Shown here: piece by piece, positions 46,556-60,658 of the stretch
How positions within the stretch are numbered: the first letter of the stretch is position 1
How the letters are laid out: every line of letters starts with the position of its first letter
Assembly (NCBI GenBank): GCA_010645155.1
Contig: CM021320.1
Coordinates: forward strand, 8,467,711-8,531,710
Direction: 5' to 3'
Length of the DNA: 64,000 nucleotides
Origin: Tigriopus japonicus
Taxonomy: Eukaryota; Arthropoda; Copepoda; Harpacticoida; Harpacticidae
The notes under the pieces: generated by a model
What the model was told of the DNA's origin: nothing
The model's database searches: none
Seen by the model: the letters and a program-made list of their open reading frames with translations, nothing else
Program-made: the position numbers and the translations under genes

Positions 46556-48990
46556 CCTACTCATAAGATTTGGCCCGTGATTCATAACAGAAAAAAGTGG
46601 ATAGAGAACAGAGAGGGCATGACTTGTTTCTTCTCGTCAAGTGAGTGCCAAAATGTGAGCCTAAATGCCACATTTCCAAGTTCTTGTCACTGTTTTGTCG
46701 CGGGGTTCCTGCCAGAACGAGGACTTACAAATTGTGGGCTCCTCTCTCGTCACTGTCAGATTGACACTCATAAAAATCGAATTCGTAATAGTGGATGTTA
46801 ATTTGATGTCGGCTTTGGCCTCGGGACACAATCTCATAGCAAACCCCCTCCAACATCGTACCAACAAAAATCAGACCAGACATGAGTACTGTGGCTTGAT
46901 TTGAGCTCGCTGGAAATTTGATGATCTTAAACAGTATATTGGTGTTTTTTAGAATAGAGTTATACGGGTGATGAAATGTTAAAATCTTGTCTTTCTTTCA
47001 CTCGATGGACCGTTGAGAGAGTGGAGGTAGCGCATCTAATTCAATCAAATGCTTATTTATTCCGGGCCAACCTATCTCGGACAGGAGGAAAAATACCCCC
47101 TACACAAATCTATTTGTATCTATTCATCTCTAGATATATGTAAAATAGAGGAAAAAAGAAGGGATCAAAGCCGATCCTTCGATGCACTCAATACATGCGT
47201 GGTAAATTCCACAACATTTCCAGAAATGGATACACCTTAAGAAAGTACTGAGAGGAACATTCATGTCTTGATCAAGTTTTTGGTGATTTTTTTCGGAATT
47301 ATTCATATTGAAATCATGAAACCTCTGTTCTAGAGATTAATTTAAAAAATTTTTTTTTAGTAATTTGTTTAGGATGTCTTGTGAGAGATTCTGGTTAGAT
47401 ATGATATTGGAGCATCTCTGGAAGCATTTGAAAGGAAAGGATTTCAAACTAGAAAGGACTTACAATAAATACATGGCCGTCCATATTCAACAAGATTTCA
47501 TGGAATCTCGTCAGGGCTTTTTTACATGCTTCCCCGTCACTTTCGTCAAGTGGGGATGGATGGGGAGCATTTGGGAGTATGAATGACCAAAAAACTTTTT
47601 CTCATCCATATCCTGCTTTATCTCTATTGTTGCCCATTGTTTTCAATACCGTTGGTTGTGGGCCAGAGATCTCGTCATCTCCTCCATTCTACCCTAACCA
47701 CCGGTTTCGCCGCGTACTTTGAAATAAGATAAGCTTACAGTGAAAGGTGCACACGAAGCAAACTCAAAACATGCAAGTTCAACGAGATCTGGGTAACAAA
47801 AGTTATATCGGGTTGCTCAGTGATTCGAGGTGGCTCATTATATAAAGGTAATGGATTTCAACGTTACTGAAACAAAGAAGTAATCTTGGGAAGCAATGGA
47901 GTAAAGGGAGGAGGTGCGAAGTTTCTTTTAGTGTCATTCATGAAGGCATTTTCGTTTCTCTGGAGCGAACGGCAAACACCCTTCTGTCTCCTTTTCACGT
48001 GAATTACTGCCAGAGAATAAAAGTTCAAAGTATCAATATTGAAGGTGTGACGCAGCAATAAAAATAGTTTACACCAATTTCCAGCTGACAGTTATTGCAT
48101 TTTTACAAGAAAACAAGAGGAGGAACAAGTTGAAGACCGAGCAGGATCTACAGTAAAAGAAGAGGGGTGGGCGGACGAGAGAAAATTCGCTTTCAATATG
48201 TCGTCGAGGGTAAACGGTCGATTATTTGTTCAATTCTACTGAGAATTGTAACCAATGGATCTAGATTAGGATCCTCTTCACGTGTGCGTTTCTACTTCTT
48301 GGATTTACGCTCCAGTTTCAAGTTACAATCCCGGGTAGGTTTGCTGTTCCAAATGTGTCACGTGTCATGTCCGAGAACACAAATAAAAGCCCGAATCAGT
48401 TGGTTTTTATGACGAGTCCCTGTTGGTTCAAGCTAATCGCTGATCATAAATCAGCCCTTGTGCCAGTCTCTTGACGACCACTCATTAACACAAATAAAGG
48501 AACACGGAGAGAACCAGCCTCTTACCAAGGGTCCTTGGACCATGTTTGGTTGGAACAAGTGGAAATGACCCAGGTTCATACAGGTATGAGATCTAATCTA
48601 GAGAAGCCTATTTCAACTTGAAGATGTGGTGCGCAACAAACATGCGGTGGAAATATTATTTCTTTTCTTGGGTGGAGTTGGTATGGAAGTCAATAAGGAG
48701 AAGTAAAATGGACCCCAAGGATCAATGGGGACTTATTCACCGAGACAATAATTACCAGGTTGACATGTAATCTCACTCTCCCTTTTTTCTTGGAATTTCG
48801 GCTACTTTGAGGAACGCCTGTTTGAGTTCATGGGCTGAACCGGATTCACACCCAATCATTATGATTAGCTATTTTCTTTTAACCCGAATTGACGCCTTTA
48901 CCCCCGCTGACAGGGCGCACTTCTCTCTGTATGAAGTGAATTACTCATGTACGTAGCTATATTTGGATGGGAATGTCCTCATGATTACTG

Positions 48991-49032
48991 AAGGGAGAGA
49001 GAGAAAGAGAGAGAAAGAAAAAAGAAAGAGAC
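48991..49032. repeat. Purine-only GA-rich tract
   Basis: About 40 bp of uninterrupted purines (GAGA/GAAA), capable of forming triplex-type DNA. Confidence 0.75.
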
Positions 49033-49149
49033 CCCGGCCATTTCTGGAGGGTTATCAAAAAGCTACAATTTTTAATGGCCGCCCTAGCACATCATAGAGA
49101 ACGACTCCAAAGCTGCGTGTGTTGGCCCATTTCTGGGAGTTAGAGACCC

Positions 49150-49677
49150 ATGTCCTTTAAACGACCATTAAGGATTTTTGATAGTATGACCCTAGGTGAA
49201 AAATGGGATTGTTCTTTCTTAGTCCAGAGGCAGAAAAAAAGTCCGGATTTCACTCAAAAAATCATATTCTACATTTGTTTGAGCTTACGAGTTTCCTACT
49301 TGAAGTATTATCGTAATAATGCTCAACGTGACCCTTGTTCAAAAGCGAATCAAAGATCAAGACAAAAAGTAGAGAAAAACCTGATTCTGATTTTGCTAGT
49401 GAAAAGGACCCATCGAACCACAGAGGCCCAAAGACGGGCCAAATCTCTTCAAGTATCTCTAATTGTCTATTACTTCAAATGTTATTGCCTCTTTTATAAC
49501 TGGTGCTTCTTCTTCTTTATTTTTTTGGGCGTAAGCTCTCTTTCTGTCTGCTTGTGTCTCTCCTCGATCTCTGTCTCAAAAAGCATTCTTAGGTCGTTTG
49601 GGGGGATAAAAAAATTGGCCAACATCGTCCTGAGCAATGAACTAATGCCCTATAGTCGCCCAGTGAAGAAAAAGTAA
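49150..49677 (+). CDS. ORF of 175 codons with a membrane-like segment, unknown
   Basis: True ATG start, TAA at 49675-49677. A basic N-terminal half is followed by a strongly hydrophobic Phe/Cys/Leu/Ser-rich stretch near residues 115-150 (CYCLFYNWCFFFFIFLGVSS), then a basic tail. Third positions are AT-rich, unlike the TOX gene. It starts just after a purine-rich repeat tract (48991-49032). It could be chance. Confidence 0.2.
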   Translation: MSFKRPLRIFDSMTLGEKWDCSFLVQRQKKSPDFTQKIIFYICLSLRVSYLKYYRNNAQRDPCSKANQRSRQKVEKNLILILLVKRTHRTTEAQRRAKSLQVSLIVYYFKCYCLFYNWCFFFFIFLGVSSLSVCLCLSSISVSKSILRSFGGIKKLANIVLSNELMPYSRPVKKK

Positions 49678-52600
49678 CAAATAGATGAGTAAACGGCATT
49701 AGTGGGAACGGAAATGGGCTTTTTATTTTGTGATATGTTCCTTTCCGCAATCTTATGGCCTTTCGTCCAATTTTGCCAAGGAAGCTGTTCACTTCACTAA
49801 AAGAACATGGCGTTCCGAGTGATGCTGCCACGAAAGATTACGTTGCCTCATTTATTTCTGCTGAAACAATTGCAAGCAATAACTCACGTGGTTATGCAAT
49901 TTTCAAAACAATGGGACCATAGCTCTTTCTCAGCCATAACTGAGGCTTGAAAAGCCAGCCTCAAAGATAAAGAACAGATAAAACTGAACTCCAATTACAG
50001 TTTCTGACCAAACAACCCCCATTATGAGTTTAAGTATGCTAATCACTAGGCGTCCCTTGCCCTCGGCCAAGTAAGATGGGACCGGGCAGTTGGGCTTGGG
50101 CGATTCGGGCTGGTTGGGCAGGGAGACTTCAAGGAGAAGAAGAAGAGAAGATGCCTGAAATTACCTAAATACCCAGAAATTAAAATAAAAATTTATCATT
50201 TTTTGCTTGCTATGAAGGAAGCAGAGCTGTGGAGGCATTACGAAGTAAATGACTTTGACCTGATGACTGACCCCATAATTTTAAGAGCCTATCATGCATG
50301 CATGATGCCAAGCAGGCATGAGAGGTGAGAATAATGGGAAAATAAAAATCCCATTTTGCTCGAATTTATGTTCCAGATGAATTCTATCTGCAAATAGTTT
50401 TAAATAAGGCTCGAATTTGCATTGTAAATTGAGCTTCGAGGATCCTCATCAAAGGTGAGGACTGAAACGGGTCTCGATGTTTTGCCGTTAAACAGGTACT
50501 TTCGCCCACGATTTATCAACCCCCAATTCATGAGCCACAAGGGCAATATTTAAATCTAATTTCCCTCAAAAGCATCTCTCTCTCTCTTTAGTCTTAAAAG
50601 CTGTTATTATTACATCGTCTCGAGAATGCGCATTCGAAAGGCTCGTCAACGGCTGGAAAGTTCAACGAATCTTCAGAGAATGCAATTACTCTTCAATGGT
50701 TTACTATGGCTTGCTAATTATTTTTGATTTAATTACACATTTTACGACAGTCCAAAAATGCCCAAAGCCACATCACCTGGTCACAAAGGATCACAACATG
50801 GCCCAGCACTAACGAAAAAGAACACAACAATGCCACCCTGGGCCACAAAAAAAATCAGGACCTAGATTAAGATCATAAACCAACTAAACTCGGTCATCAA
50901 ACGGCAATTCCAAATTGGCCCATGGACAACATATTGACACACATTTATTTAACCTATCCATTCACGTCTGTGATCATCTGCTACCCTGTAATCCTCACAT
51001 CTGTGGACATTGAAGGAGCTTGCTTCACGGCAACACACGATCTTACTTAGTTCGTACTAGTCAGTTCAGCAGGTCAAATGCCTTCAAGGTGGCAAGATGT
51101 CATGATGGAGGTTTCCAGGTAAATACCTGCCTTTTTGCCCTGGAATGTGCAATTTTTCTTGAGAAATTCTGACACTAATTTTACCCGAGCTTGATGTAAT
51201 GTCACAGATTGAGAACCTACGCACACTCGGGGTGATGTTTTTTTCTAATGCCACGGTGTCGGGACAGAAATTCTTATAAAGATCTCAAATTCCGAGGCAA
51301 TCTTGGCGCTCGTGCTTCCAACTCCTTGGATTTCATGCAAAGTGTGACTTTTATCAGTTGTTTCTTTTCTCGTTTCTGACAAAGGCTTGGAATCGTGGTT
51401 CGAGATCAGTATTTACTAATGAGCCCATGACGTTGGCCTGATAGCCATCTTGGATGCACAAACCAGAAGCTTGGAGAGACGAAATAAAAATAATGCTCAC
51501 ACCTGCTTTGGTCGTTAGAGCATCTTTTTTTTCGTGTGTGGCACAACCTCCTTCCTGCCTTTCGATCGTTGTTCCAAGCTGCTTTTGTCAAACAATACGG
51601 TTGGTTTCTGATCCGGTCATCGTGTGACCTTGAGTTCGGGATTGAGCCCCAAAAATTTATAATTTCACGCATTCCACCAACTCAAATCCTATCTGGACGA
51701 CGAGCTTTTTGTGCGAGTTCGAAATTCCCTCGAACCATTGATCAATCCCATTCCGATAAAGCCATCTTACAACACATTTAGTCCCATGTAGAATCCTAAG
51801 GGAACGAAAGAAAAATGGAATGCGAAATTTTGTTTTGAATGCATCATCGTTCTCATCAAAGCCATTGTCTCGTTCACATTAGATTTGTCATGGAGAGGAA
51901 TGGCGAAAGGACAGGGCGTTTCAAATTAGAGAAAATCCTCTGTGAAATTAACTCGCGATTGCTTCCGCAAGCAAACTTACGTTATTCGAATCGTGGTGGT
52001 TGCAGTGCTCCATTCAAATCAGAATTCATTCCCATTGGGACACCCTTCAGGGCTATTTGCTTCTTCAAACAACCGGGAACGAACGAGCGCTTTCTTTCAT
52101 CACAGCCTCATATCGTTTGATCTGATTAAAAAAAAACCATTGTACAGTAGTAGGGGCTTCACTACGAAGACCCATTCCTGACCAAGATTGAAAGTTTACA
52201 TCCATATGTAGGTGGATCTTAATAGTAGTAATTCCGTCTAGAGCCTAATAATGATCAAGATGTGCCTTCGTGATTTGGTGATCGTGCCCGTTTAGCTCAT
52301 GGAAAGAAGGGACACGTCGAAGATTCAAACATGTTTATTTGTAATTGGCTGCCTTTCCGGAGATGCCATTATCCCGAGGAACGCACGAATGGGCAATTTT
52401 CATGCAAATATTTCCACATTTTCTGTGAATTATCCCCCCCTTCGACCCAAGGCAGTCCCATGAAGTGGTAGGCTGGCTCCCTCGGATCTTGTATTTGTTA
52501 TGTGAGTAAGTGTGTTTGTGGACTGTACTTTTCCCCGTCGTTTGCTCGTTGGTTGATCTGAAGGAGTGAAGCTGGAAGGAGAGGCCAAAACAGGCTCTTC

Positions 52601-53141
52601 GAGAGGCAATTTCATGGAATAATTTGGACACATTTATTTCCAATGGCTAAAAGAATGGGATTAAATGGGAAAATACTTGAGCTCTTGTTGGCGTAGTCTG
52701 AACAATTCCTTCTCTTAACTTAATTATCCTTGGTCATGGCGCAAAAGAAACATCTCAATGGAGAGGAGAGTTCATAACCATTGAACCGAATAGTTTGACG
52801 TTATGCTGATGGGACTTTCTCTTGACTGTTGGTTAAATACTAGCTACTTCAAAACAATCATAACAAAAGGTAATAATGCAGATTGGTGGGGAAATGATGC
52901 CAAGAATTGCATGGGTAGCCCAGCCACTCAAGAACCATTCTGAGCAGACCTGGCCATAAATCCGTGTCTTCAGGGAGGACTCGGGTTTTTGTCTCAGACA
53001 CGAGGAATAAGTGTCATTTGGAGATATTCTTCTGTTCGTTTTATTGCTTTTAAAATGTCTGTTAATTGCATGCCTGTCCACTTGAGCAAAAATGTGGAGC
53101 AAACCAACCGGCTCAGACTAAAAAAGCCTCTCTAGAGTCCT
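49678..53141. other. No supported gene
   Basis: Low ORF density. A CT run near 50577-50590 and AT-rich sequence; nothing else is seen. Confidence 0.5.
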
Positions 53142-53513
53142 TCAAAATCCTTGTTTGGCGATAAAGTAGTCGCAAGTTCCAACACATTCGTCAAAAGAAT
53201 ACAGACACTGCAGACATATTGACACTTTTCGGTGTTTATGTGCGTCAAGAGCGTTTATCAGCCACACGTGTGGAAGAATGTACTGTATGTGTGTGTTTAC
53301 CATTTTGGCTTCTTCAGGTCGAGGAGAACACAATCGAGATCGGATGGATTCATTTGCATAATTTGGGGTTGGAGGAGAATTCCAAGGCTCTGTGTGTCTG
53401 TGTGTGTGGCAGACGGTTGGATTCAAATTTCCAAATTGGCGCGTGTCAAAATAATCTTGCTTGTTTCCCCTGAACGACGACACTAAGAGAATCTTGGCGA
53501 TCAGGGTTGCCAT
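53142..53513 (-). CDS. ORF of 123 codons, Cys-containing, unknown; overlaps a plus-strand alternative
   Basis: ATG in strong context (A at -3, G at +4); reads MATLIAKILLVSSFRGNKQD to CLYSFDECVGTCDYFIAKQG. The N-terminus is weakly hydrophobic. On the plus strand an acceptor TTTTGGCTTCTTCAG (53318) opens a frame reading VEENTIEIGWIHLHNLGLEE to TGA at 53471-53473, which is equally credible. Only one of the two should be real. Confidence 0.2.
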   Translation of the reverse strand: MATLIAKILLVSSFRGNKQDYFDTRQFGNLNPTVCHTHRHTEPWNSPPTPNYANESIRSRLCSPRPEEAKMVNTHIQYILPHVWLINALDAHKHRKVSICLQCLYSFDECVGTCDYFIAKQGF

Positions 53514-53647
53514 CTTGATGAAATTGCCTCAAAGGTCACAAGAACGTTAATTAAGCAATCCAATACCAGTTTTTGCATCGCCGAATTCTTAGCTAAAGCG
53601 CGTTGGATCTTGACTAAGCAAAATAACGAGGCTAATCTGGCATTGGG

Positions 53648-54625
53648 TTGTATAGAAGCCTCTCAAAGTCTGGTTTGGCGTTTTGGAGGCAAGATTGTTT
53701 TTCCCTCAGGCAAGAAGTGAATCCTTGGCATGATAATAAGCTATGGCACAAAATGACCCCGTTGACGCATTTTCACTCGAAGAGTTCATTTTTCAAATTT
53801 GAGGCAAAACTTTCGCATCGGGAATTGCCAAAAATGGGGATGATTTTTTTCCCCTTGTGTACTTCCATTCTACTTCTTGAACTTTTGTCCATAACTTGGA
53901 GGATTATGATCAGGGAGAATTGTTATCTGACCTCCGGGGTGGATTTACTCAGACGAGAGTCGTCTCAAACCAGTTATTCAACGACCCACCTCTGGAAACA
54001 TTTCTTAGCCAGTGAGGGCCTCTTTCACCAATACAGTGAGAGACAACAGCATTCCATCACTTTTACTTGCATGCATCTTTTGCATGAATTACATGGCATT
54101 CGTTATTCAGCCTCCAGGGACTTTGGGTTAAATTATGACCTCGTCTTCGGCGAAGAAGGCGAACAACAACTTCAACAACGGCCTGACTTCTTGATAGTTC
54201 AAGAGGTATGATTCGTGTGGAGAAGCATCATCTACCTTCTACCGACATTATAAGGTATCTGTGTGTCATATGTGGTGGTTCAGTTCCACGTGTGATGAGA
54301 TTAAGTCTGACCCGGGATGGCAGTTGTGAGTCGAAAATTAATGAGAGGAGTCACAAGTGCAAACACGATTAGCATTGACCGTCAATCTGCGGAATTCCAA
54401 GCTCCCTCAAATCCTTACTTCTCATCTCATTTTTCAGAGTCACAGAACCTAATCAAGTATGACGATTTATGGGACAGTTCCATTGAGGCAACACAACAGG
54501 AGAGATGTCAATCCCAACAAAAATTGCTCAATCATTTGGAAATATTGACCAGATTCTGGCTGAATTGGACAGTGAAATGCTTGTCCTCACTACATGCTAC
54601 TATTGGCTCAAAAGAGGGAACTTGA
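53648..54625 (+). CDS. Two consecutive plus-strand ORFs (187 and 102 codons), unknown
   Basis: The first runs to TGA at 54209-54211, with ATG codons at internal positions, a hydrophobic patch GMIFFPLCTSILLLELLSI and an acidic/Gln-rich end (GEEGEQQLQQRPDFLIVQE) just before AAGAG|GTATGA. The second starts at ATG 54317 and reads RQSAEFQAPSNPYFSSHF, then IEATQQERCQSQQKLLNHLE. A stop separates their frames and no clean intron joins them. They might be exons, a decayed gene, or chance in a stretch poor in plus-strand stops. Confidence 0.2.
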
Positions 54626-57600
54626 CCAAATATCCTTTGAATGCGTGAGGACGTTTGACAGGATGTACATTTTCACTATTGGACCTGTCCATGTACTCAC
54701 ATATTGAGTCCTTTTATTTGTGCATTATGATAATGGTCAGCTCAACCAATAACTTAGACTCAGGAAACGGGTTTATGGAGCTCTCCAAACGGGATTTACT
54801 CCATAAATTCGGCTTTCCAGTCCAACGCCGTTTTACATGTTTGATTGGAGAGAAAGTTATTTTTTTCTCAAAGGAGATCTATTTTTTTTCTGGCAGTGCA
54901 ATTGGGCTGTACCTTGAGCAAGGAGAGAGGAGATCCATTATTGAAAATTGCCCCCATAAAAGATCAAGAACGCCACTGCATTGAGGGCACTTTCAACCCC
55001 TTTCTCGAGGGTCTGTACGCAGATACTTTCGATAGAGAACATACCTTGCAGACATAGACCAAATTTTAGAACGGAAACAACATCAACAATAGCTATATTG
55101 ATACAAGGTACGATCTAAGCATGATTTGAAATTGCTACTCAAGAGCGACAACAATACATAAGTTTGTTTTCATTAATGTCATCTTTATGTTGTGACATAC
55201 TCATCTCCCATCCCATTTTGATTGTACATAACGAACAACTTCCGAGTTTCCAACCTATTTTCATGTCTATGAGAGTGATTGAAGCTGCGAGCTAAGTAGG
55301 AAAGGGATAAAAGCCACATTTTTCTTGACCTTTCTTAAAATTCATGTGCATCAGATCTCAACGAATTTTCCCACCGAGCTGACCTCTCTGTCTCTGTGTC
55401 TTTGAGCACCAGACTGTCTGTGTGTGTTTTGAAGGGCTCAATAATAATAACCATGATGAGGGCAACAGTTCGAGAACGATGAAACCGAGAGCGTTAGGGG
55501 TGATTGGTATTGGAAACCATTCAAAAATTCATGCTGTTAATTGAGGCTCCATCGGGGCAACACAACACCCAATTTTGACCCAAAATATCAGAATTCATCC
55601 CTTCACCTGGAGGAGGCCCCTGATGGGATTAGAGATCTCTTGGTGGGATTCTAAAGCACTCCGCCTTCATCATGGTGGATGTTCTCCAAGTTGGCTTCAA
55701 GGAATTCAGGCGACTCAGTGGGCAATAAAAATTTTGGAGGATTATTCACGCGAGATAATTTACACTTTGCGGGTCATTGAATACCAATAAAGGAGCCCAA
55801 CAGGGTTCTTTTTCCTCCGAGTTAGGTTCTCCCAAGTAAAAATGGAATAGAAAAAGAGGAGCATTGCTCTCAAATATTGAGAACTGTTTTGAAAGACCAT
55901 TTCTGAAGCAATCTCGGATGCAATTAAACACATTTTTGCCGGACTTTTTCTTCTTTCCGTACGTTCAAAGTTCCATCGAGGGAAAAAGACTCGAGGGCAA
56001 TTTGGTCAAAGTCGGGCATTTTTTTGAGCGATTAAAGTGGCATTCCCCAGATTTTTGCTCATTCTTACCCGATGGTTCTTTGGTCTCAGACCTGACCCCA
56101 ATTCAGACATCAACATTCTTTCCCAACCAAGCGTTATTGGGGCCAAAAATAAGCTAACAAACTCTTTCACGAGTCAGTGTGGCCAAAACGATTTCGCTCA
56201 TTGTCCCATTGAATCTGATATGGAATGAGCAAAGGGGATTTTTTAAGAGCAACTTCGAAGGCCTCCTCGTCTTGTTTGTATCATGGACAGCTTGTCGAGG
56301 ATTTGCTAATGACAATTTTCCTGTCATTCTGGGCTCAAGGATGCCATTTTGCTTATCAGACAGATTTCCTTTTCATTCCCTATAATGGAAGCACAATGAA
56401 ACGGCATACTACTCCAATCTCCTTGTCGTACAACCTGCACACACTGCCAGTCAACAATACTAGGGAGACGGAAAAAAGCCCTCCTCTTTTGTCAATTCAT
56501 TCCCTAATTACAATCTGAAAAGTAGAATTCATCCTAATAACAATCTGAGAAAATCGCCTCGAACACTGGTTTTTAAGAACTGTGCTGAGAACCATTATAG
56601 AAACCATACCTGAACTTCTAAATATTGTTCCTGTAGCTCTACAAACTGTTTAAAGTAAACTCGGAGCACAAAATGATTTGTTAGTTAAATATAACCTGGA
56701 CGGTTTTGCGTCCAAGTTTTGATCAACTGGTTTTCAGCTTGGTCTCTTTAAGCCGAGTATATCGCCTCCTTGGAAGAAAGTGTCGGTTCGAAGCCATCTC
56801 TCTCTCTCTCTTTGGTTGCCACTTCTGAATAATGGACAATAAACAAACAACTGACCAATAGGCAGTTTATTTTCTGGCCGGTGACGAGGCACTTTCTTGA
56901 CATAATGAAAAGAGGATTTTCAAAAGGAGCTCAATTAATCACCTTTTTATTCTCCTCCCTCCAAGATATATTCAAACTACTGTTTAGCTACTTCCATCAA
57001 GCAGCAGTAGGAAAAGTAGTTGGAGTTCTTATATCGCCAAGACAGATAAAACTAGAAGTGAGAAAAGGGTTGTTGTGAAATCGGATTGGAAATCTAGATA
57101 AGAAATTCGGACAAGTCTATTCAAGAAGCCATGTTCAAAGGTGTTCTTGAAATCAAATCAGTATTGAATGGCGAGGTGAGCAATCTCGACGGGATCGAGA
57201 TAAGAAACAAACACATCTCAGGCACTTTTTTGGTCCTCTAAATTTAACTTTTCTAATTGAAAGTTTTAAATGCCAACTACAAAGTTTTTAGCCTTATTAT
57301 TTGACGCCAACATTGTTGTTGTTTAAAGTCGGGATGAATAAGTTTCATGTTGTGTGCGGTACGGTGCAAAACTCGAAACTCATTTGCTCAGACTTTGAGA
57401 TCAGTCAAAATCTCTGCAGAGATCAAATCCACTGTCCAAAGACAGCCTCCATTCCTCAATTACCCACAACAAATCTCAAAAGTCATTTCTAAACCAAGTC
57501 CATTAAACACGGTCATCTTATTCAGAAAGGTCAATTTTTTTTATAAAAGAGAATGAATGAAGTGGATAGGACACTCACTTTTAAGCAGTGGGACTCATCA

Positions 57601-60486
57601 GGGGAATGACTAGTTCTCCATCTCGACGGCAAAAGCGGAGTAAATGAAGGCCAAAGTTTCGTGTGAGTCTGTTTCAGTTCAAAATCTGAGGGCTGCTTCA
57701 CGTTCACGACTTGATATGTTCCTTCAGCACTACAATACATACACCACATATTACAACTGGGAAGATAGAAGTGTTGGACAATTGCAGGATTACACCAAAT
57801 GTGGAAAGTTCCCCCTTAAAACTTGGGGCTAATCCAATTTTTGTGCAATAATATTCACCTCGGCTCTGTTCTCTCTCCTCCTCCATTGTCCTTGATTAAA
57901 GGTTTGTCACGGACACACGAATAAAACGGACTAACTTTTTTAATGACAAAACTTCGGCTCTCTTTTTGTATTTTATTTCGAAGGGTGGTGCTTTAGGGGT
58001 GGAAGAGCAATTTGAAGTCGGAGAAAAAAAAAACAAAGAACGAGATCGAGTTCAAGGCATATGAATTGAAAAAGAAGAGGAAAAAGTACGAGTGTCGACA
58101 TTGTGTATTGCCTTGTGTTTCTGATGCCGATATCCTGTCGAAACAATTATTAATCGAGATGGAATGGCCAAATTGATGGGTCAGTCAGCCTACTTACGTA
58201 CATAAAGAACTTCGAAGTCGACTTTATAGGGTGATTCAAAGATAAATAGACAAGCTTGCGCTAAAAAAACATGGTAAGTAATTTTGAGGCATCTTCTTTT
58301 TGCATATGAATTGAACATTTTGCTTTAGAGATGTGGCATTTCTGAGGAATCGCTTGTAGTTCACCCTGTTGGTTAACAGTGTATATTAGAGTGCCTGAAT
58401 GGCATTCGGATAAGTATAGCACTCTGGTCTAACATCATCGTTCTCCGAATATCTTTGATCATTTATTCAGAAATTACTACATTTGGGTGAAAGTCATTAG
58501 TTGAGGACCAATAACCGAGTTTCTCCATTAATCAACCAAGCCAGAAATGCATCAAGTGAGCCTTCCAAGCTTTTCCGTAGTCCAGGGTTACTCCCAAAGC
58601 AATGCCCTCCCTCATTTGGCCTTTCAAAAAAACATCTTTTTAAAAATTCCTGTTCTCCTATAATCCTAAAAATATTCAATATCAATGACGATTTCTCTCG
58701 AAATTTCGGAAGTGGTTTGTAGGGAGTATTGGCAACCCTTCGGGAAATCAATGTCGGAGAGGTCTCCCCAACAAGCAATTGTAATTAATAGCTTGATCCT
58801 GGTATTCGGGTTATCCTTAATGCTAAATAGATCGTTTCTGAGCTCGTAGATGTACAGGGGGGAAGTGGAAGAATATTTATCCAATCTCCACAATTAACCC
58901 ACAATCCCGACCCTCTGAAAAAGGTGCAAGCCGGTAAGCCAACATTGATCCCAAGGAACGCCAAGTGAAATCAATGCAAGAAACACGCTCATTGAAATGC
59001 ATTCAAAAATCAAGAGACTCAACCAATCCATTGTCTATACCCCATATGAGTACATACTTCCCAATGATGTTTCACCGCCACCAAGAGCCTCAAAAAATCC
59101 GCCTCGTGCGCTTAAATGAGCCAAGTGGAGTAATGGATTTTTAGTTGAATTATGGTACAACAACACGAGCTGTGTAATGATTTGTGTGCATTTATGGGGG
59201 TTTTCATACCATACCACAACCCAACCCTACCACGCACACCACTACTACTGCTGCTTATTATTGATGATCTTGCTCATGATGATGATCTTCCTGCTCCCGA
59301 GCATTGAGCACTGAGTACTGGTGCCAAGCAGGATCTGAAGGATGGAACATATACATACTGGAGGAGGAAGGGGGAAATTAGCATTTTTGAAGGGAAAGGG
59401 ATAATTGAGAAATATCGTGGTTCACATATTTATTGATGTGTCAAAATTGAGCCGTACTAATGACGGGGTTCTACGTATGCCGGGGTGGTTTAATTGTGCA
59501 CTTGGTGAGTCTTGCTTTCAGATTCAGTTACCCAAAGACGTGAGCAGACAGACGTTTAAGCAATATTCAAGGAGATCTTTGTTCCGTTCACACGTCTTTG
59601 TTAAGGATTGGAGGAACGTTATGAAGTCTTTCAAAAGATGGCCTTTGTTTCGGGTGCAAACTGTCACTCTTTGGAATGTCACACCGAGACAATGGGATAT
59701 TCTTTGGGGTAAGGGGTCAAGACTGAAATTGCTTGAATGGTGTGACATTGATTTGAAAACCAAAGCGTAATTATAGTACTAACACCCCTTGGCTCATCAC
59801 TTTCTTAGAAGGTTTGGTTGGCAAGCCAAAAAACGTAAAAAGTAGATGAAAAAAGCCCTCCAGTAGTAATAATCGTTACACAGAATTTATGCATTCCTCA
59901 CGACTCTGATCGCGCTCAGATAACGTCAAACATTCGGAAATTAAAAAATCTTAAAACAAAAAGGTCCAATTCAACATTTCATTGTGCGATTGTGTCACTA
60001 GAACGGCGAAACGAATCTCGCCCAACATTTTCAGAGACATCCATCCTTCAATGAAGCCAACTGACAATGATGTTATGGCACCCACGAAGCAGAGTTGATA
60101 ATGTTAACGATAATAATGATGACGGCCCCGAGTCCAAGTGAGAACACGAGCCAATTGACTTCATGTCATTCTGAATGAAAAACCGCAATCATATTCATAG
60201 AATCCAGCTCGACTCGGCTTAGAAAGAAAAAGATTCCGCTCATTGGCAGTGTCTGTAGGTACCAAACAGTCTCTGATGCCACCACGACCAGTTTGGCCAA
60301 ATTACGTATTACGGTATATGGTGTTATTATTGCCAGTTAGGCGAGTTATTTATGATTCACGTGAAATTTGCATTCCAACTTCCCAAAGTCGACACCGCCC
60401 ACCTTTAAGCACAACTGAGGCTCGGGCAAACTCATAACAACAAACAGTCTAGCACGATTTTTTTTCTCTTTCTTTCTTTTCTGTAG
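54626..60486. other. No supported gene; ORFs mostly on the plus strand up to 57.5 kb
   Basis: Short ORFs succeed each other on the plus strand (54655, 55575, 55864, 56225, 56881, 57301) while the minus strand is nearly devoid of them. None shows a domain. CT run near 56801-56816. Confidence 0.4.
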
Positions 60487-60658
60487 AGGAATGAGGCGTT
60501 TTAATGTTATTTCTTCTTCAAGGAGAAGATTGAGTCTCCAGCTCTCCTCAAATTCGCCAAATTTAGCACGTGTCTCCGCGAATGTCTCGACTCTTGATCT
60601 CGTGAAGCGTGTCGTACGTGAAAATTTGAGGAGAAAATGGAATCAAGATGTGCAATAA
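60487..60658 (+). CDS. Candidate basic exon or small ORF behind a strong acceptor
   Basis: An excellent pyrimidine tract (TCTTTCTTTCTTTTCTGTAG) is followed by a frame with an ATG at 60491 that reads MRRFNVISSSRRRLSLQL, then VSTLDLVKRVVRENLRRK, to TAA at 60656-60658. The product is basic, like a nucleic-acid-binding or targeting segment. The opposite strand also carries a 112-codon ORF (60845-60507), partly made of ATC/ATG repeats, so the coding strand is not certain. Confidence 0.3.

Larger units (their letters stand above)
44123..49149. other. Gene-poor interval with simple repeats
   Basis: Only ORFs of about 60-100 codons, often on both strands. No splice-bounded exon stands out. Confidence 0.5.

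Noticed and set aside
56785..56795. tRNA B-box-like GGTTCGAAGCC
   Set aside because: No A box at the right distance and no cloverleaf pairing around it. No tRNA gene was found in the window.
58217..58400. TATAGGGTGATTCAAA as a transposon end with TTCACCCTG as its partner
   Set aside because: Only seven to eight bases are inverted and no flanking duplication exists.
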